DNA of 7,063 nt from Gammaproteobacteria bacterium (GTDB taxonomy: Bacteria; Pseudomonadota; Gammaproteobacteria; UBA6429). A program made the position numbers and the translations under genes. Below the pieces are notes generated by a model. That model was not told the origin of the DNA, ran no database searches, and was given only the letters and a program-made list of their open reading frames with translations. Of this stretch, positions 5,031-7,063 are shown piece after piece. The stretch lies in the NCBI GenBank assembly GCA_030635835.1, contig DAOVYB010000072.1:1-7063 (forward strand), written 5' to 3'. Each line of letters starts with the position of its first letter. The first letter of the stretch is position 1.

Positions 5031-6887
5031 TTAACTTGTTGTGCTATCCACAATCGGAATATAAATATTAAATGAAGTGCCTTCTCCAAGAATAGAGGTG
5101 AAATCAATTGAGCCACCCATTGTTTCAATCATTTTTTTGGTAATGGCAAGTCCAAGGCCGGTGCCGCCTTTTTCTCTTGTAGCGGAAGAATCATTTTGTG
5201 AAAATTTGCTAAAAATTTTATCAAAATATTTTTCAGGTATACCTTCACCTGTATCAACAACAGAGACCTGTACAATCTGCTCCATAATGGTTGCATGAAT
5301 ATAAATAGTGCTATGTTCATGTGAAAATTTTGCTGCGTTAGAAATTAAGTTAGACATAATTTGAGCAAAGCGCAAAGGATCAATATTAATAATTACTCCG
5401 TCAGCTGTGCCACCTGTTTTAATATTGACATGGTATTGCTTTGCATAACTAATATTATCTGTAATTGATTTATTTATGGCATCCATTAAGTCGATATGAA
5501 CCATGCTGAATTCCAATTTACCAGCTTCAATTTTTTGCATATCCAGAATGTCATTTATTAAATGCATTAAGCGTTCAGTATTTCGACTCGCCGTTTCAAG
5601 TAATTCATTTCTTTTTTCTGGTAAGTCATCAAGCGTGCCACTATTGACTAAACTAATTGCACCGCGGATGGAAGTAAGCGGTGTACGTAATTCATGGCTT
5701 ACGGTACTAACAAATTCATCTTTCATTTTTTCTATACGTTTACGTTCGGTTATGTCACGAACAATACAGGTATACATTATAGAATCGTTTATGATCATTC
5801 TATTTAGTGTTATCTCAATCGGGAATGTTAGTCCATTTTTGTGATGACCTTCTTTTTCATGAAAGAGTTCTATGTGAGTCGTCACATCTTTTAAATCGGA
5901 AACTATATAGTTAATTTTTCTGTTAATAACATTTTCAGCTGAATAGCCAAATATTTTAGTGACTGCTGGATTAATGTTTTTAATCAAAAAATCTTTATCC
6001 AGCGTGATAACACAATCAGTCATAGACTCTAAAATTGCACGTTGTTTATTTTCACTATTTCTTAAATCGCCTATTTGGTCATTAACCATGCTGGTTAAAT
6101 TTTCATTTAAAGATAATAGATCTTTTTGCGATTCAGATAAGCGTAAAGATTTGTCTGTGATGGAATTAATTTTTTTCTGAATTTCAGCAGCCAGGGTATT
6201 AAAAGATTTTGCTAAGTCCGATACTTCATCATGGCCGACTACCGGGATTCTGGAGTCATAATCTCCTAGCGCAAGTTGATTAGCTTTACTCTTTAAGTTG
6301 ATAATCGGTTTGAGTACTTTTTTATTAACAAGTAAAAATGCAATGATAAACAATGAAGAGTAAATAAATATTAATAATCCAGAGGTAAATTCAAGTTGTT
6401 GTTCGGCAGATGATAATCGATCCAGTGAACGCCGACTCATACGAGAAGCTTCCGATAACATTCCCTGAATGCGAACATGAATCTGAGAAATTGACTGGGT
6501 GATTTTTCGTTTTTGTGTTTGAGATGTTGTTTTTTTAACAAGAAATGCAATTAAAAAATTTTCCGCTTGCTGTTCATTACTAATGATTTTTCTTAGTGAA
6601 GTTTTATCATCTTTATAGTTGAAAGTTTGTGTCGCCTTAACAAAAAGTTTTTCAAGTGAAGCATGACTGTTACCCCATTGTGATTCAGTGCGAGAAGTCT
6701 GGTTTTCAATATATTCATTAGTAATGATGCTGAATTCAAATGTTTTTTTAATTATCGCCTGAATAACGTTGTTTACATTACGTTGTTGTTGCAGATTTTT
6801 TGATGTTTGCCAAAAAGAATAACCGAACGCGATAGAAATAAACAGTATCATTAAAGAAAAAGCCCGAAGATTAGCTGCTATAGTCAT
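5031..6887 (-). CDS. Membrane-bound sensor histidine kinase (periplasmic sensor, HAMP, PAS, HisKA, HATPase), 618 residues
   Basis: The protein autophosphorylates on a histidine in response to a stimulus and passes phosphate to a response regulator not seen here. Order: membrane helix 1 (about 9-26), mostly helical periplasmic domain (27-165) without recognisable ligand motif, membrane helix 2 (168-187), HAMP (188-241, with VLKPIINLKSKANQLALGDYDSRIP), a coiled linker (242-280), one PAS domain (280-380, GYSAENV ... YTCIVRDITERKR), HisKA with H-box VSHELRTPLTSIRG (phospho-acceptor His398), then the HATPase: N-box MSNLISNAAKF (Asn513, Asn517), G1 DTGEGIP (545-551), F-box IFSKFSQ and G2 GGTGLGLAI (574-582). 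All catalytic residues are present; there is no receiver domain, so it is not a hybrid kinase. It starts two bases after the stop of the preceding gene, so the two are surely co-transcribed. The region is AT-rich, like its flanks. The signal is unknown. Confidence 0.96.
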   Translation of the reverse strand: MTIAANLRAFSLMILFISIAFGYSFWQTSKNLQQQRNVNNVIQAIIKKTFEFSIITNEYIENQTSRTESQWGNSHASLEKLFVKATQTFNYKDDKTSLRKIISNEQQAENFLIAFLVKKTTSQTQKRKITQSISQIHVRIQGMLSEASRMSRRSLDRLSSAEQQLEFTSGLLIFIYSSLFIIAFLLVNKKVLKPIINLKSKANQLALGDYDSRIPVVGHDEVSDLAKSFNTLAAEIQKKINSITDKSLRLSESQKDLLSLNENLTSMVNDQIGDLRNSENKQRAILESMTDCVITLDKDFLIKNINPAVTKIFGYSAENVINRKINYIVSDLKDVTTHIELFHEKEGHHKNGLTFPIEITLNRMIINDSIMYTCIVRDITERKRIEKMKDEFVSTVSHELRTPLTSIRGAISLVNSGTLDDLPEKRNELLETASRNTERLMHLINDILDMQKIEAGKLEFSMVHIDLMDAINKSITDNISYAKQYHVNIKTGGTADGVIINIDPLRFAQIMSNLISNAAKFSHEHSTIYIHATIMEQIVQVSVVDTGEGIPEKYFDKIFSKFSQNDSSATREKGGTGLGLAITKKMIETMGGSIDFTSILGEGTSFNIYIPIVDSTTS

Positions 6888-6889
6888 TA

Positions 6890-7063
6890 TTAGCGAATGA
6901 TATTTACAGCTTCAGGCTTAAGATTTTGTAAGCTATGATGATGTATAAATCCAAGGTAGTTTGGCGCTTTATTTTTAGTATAACCAATGTCAATAGCCCA
7001 TTGAGCTTCATCTTCAAGTCCTACTAAAATGGATTGCTCTAAAGTGATTTCAAAAATAAACGC
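6890..7063 (-). CDS. C-terminal end of an unidentified protein upstream of the kinase, possibly a solute-binding protein (5' end outside window)
   Basis: Fifty-seven codons are open from the right edge to TAA at 6890-6892. The visible part reads FEITLEQSILVGLEDEAQWAI (residues 2-22), then DIGYTKNKAPNYLGFIHHHSLQNLKPEAVNIIR. The pattern 'LEDEAxWAI ... PNYLxFI ... LxxxKPEAVxIIR' reminds me of the C-termini of NMT1/THI5-type periplasmic solute-binding proteins, which are sometimes encoded beside sensor kinases, but this rests on memory and the N-terminus is out of view. The two-base gap to the kinase start and shared strand point to one operon and, if the guess is right, to a binding protein that feeds a signal to the kinase's periplasmic domain. 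The coding frame itself is convincing; the identity is not. Confidence 0.65.
   Translation of the reverse strand, partial: AFIFEITLEQSILVGLEDEAQWAIDIGYTKNKAPNYLGFIHHHSLQNLKPEAVNIIR

Noticed and set aside
5503..5844. Open frame of 113 codons antisense to the kinase gene
   Set aside because: It is opposite the conserved PAS and HisKA coding sequence and shows no domain or initiation signal.

Overview
The window looks like part of the chromosome of a sulfur-metabolising, low-GC bacterium. The main clue is the 3' end of aprA (adenylylsulfate reductase alpha subunit), whose C-terminal sequence is very typical of the family. Together with a SlyD-type FKBP, a HIT protein and a HAMP/PAS sensor kinase, this fits a gammaproteobacterial sulfur oxidiser (Thiotrichales-like or a relative). 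The lineage is inferred and was not tested; sulfate reducers also carry aprA.

Layout, left to right. (1) Positions 1-614 (+): C-terminal 203 residues of AprA, closed by a clear intrinsic terminator at 672-706. (2) Positions 783-3117 (+): a compact run of four genes: an unrecognised 116-residue protein, a SlyD-like FKBP protein without the metal-binding tail, a TPR protein whose start overlaps the SlyD-like stop by 17 bases, and a HIT-family nucleotide-binding protein. Between the first two lies a 15-bp tandem repeat that begins in the last codons of the first gene. (3) Positions 3118-3666: a short antisense remnant of a DUF4279 gene, a well-initiated 55-residue small gene (+), and its terminator. 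(4) Positions 3667-4107 (-): an intact DUF4279 gene, paralogous to the remnant. (5) Positions 4295-4936 (-): a VOC/glyoxalase-fold plus PCP_red-like fusion gene interrupted by one in-frame TAG. (6) Positions 5031-7063 (-): a membrane histidine kinase, preceded by the last 57 codons of another gene, with only two bases between that stop and the kinase start.

How the parts may work together: AprA is the cytoplasmic AMP-dependent sulfite oxidation enzyme (or works in reverse in sulfate reducers). The 783-3117 genes are probably one transcript with chaperone or scaffold character (FKBP, TPR) plus a nucleotide hydrolase; no direct link to sulfur oxidation is visible beyond adjacency. The kinase and its upstream neighbour are probably a signalling pair, but no response regulator is in view.

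The points most worth a second look are the nonsense codon at a conserved aromatic position of the VOC-PCP_red fusion, the DUF4279 remnant whose homology ends exactly at a copy of the 15-bp repeat core, and the repeat itself, which places four in-phase TAA codons at the end of the 116-residue gene. I saw no rRNA, tRNA, CRISPR array, transposase or prophage gene.
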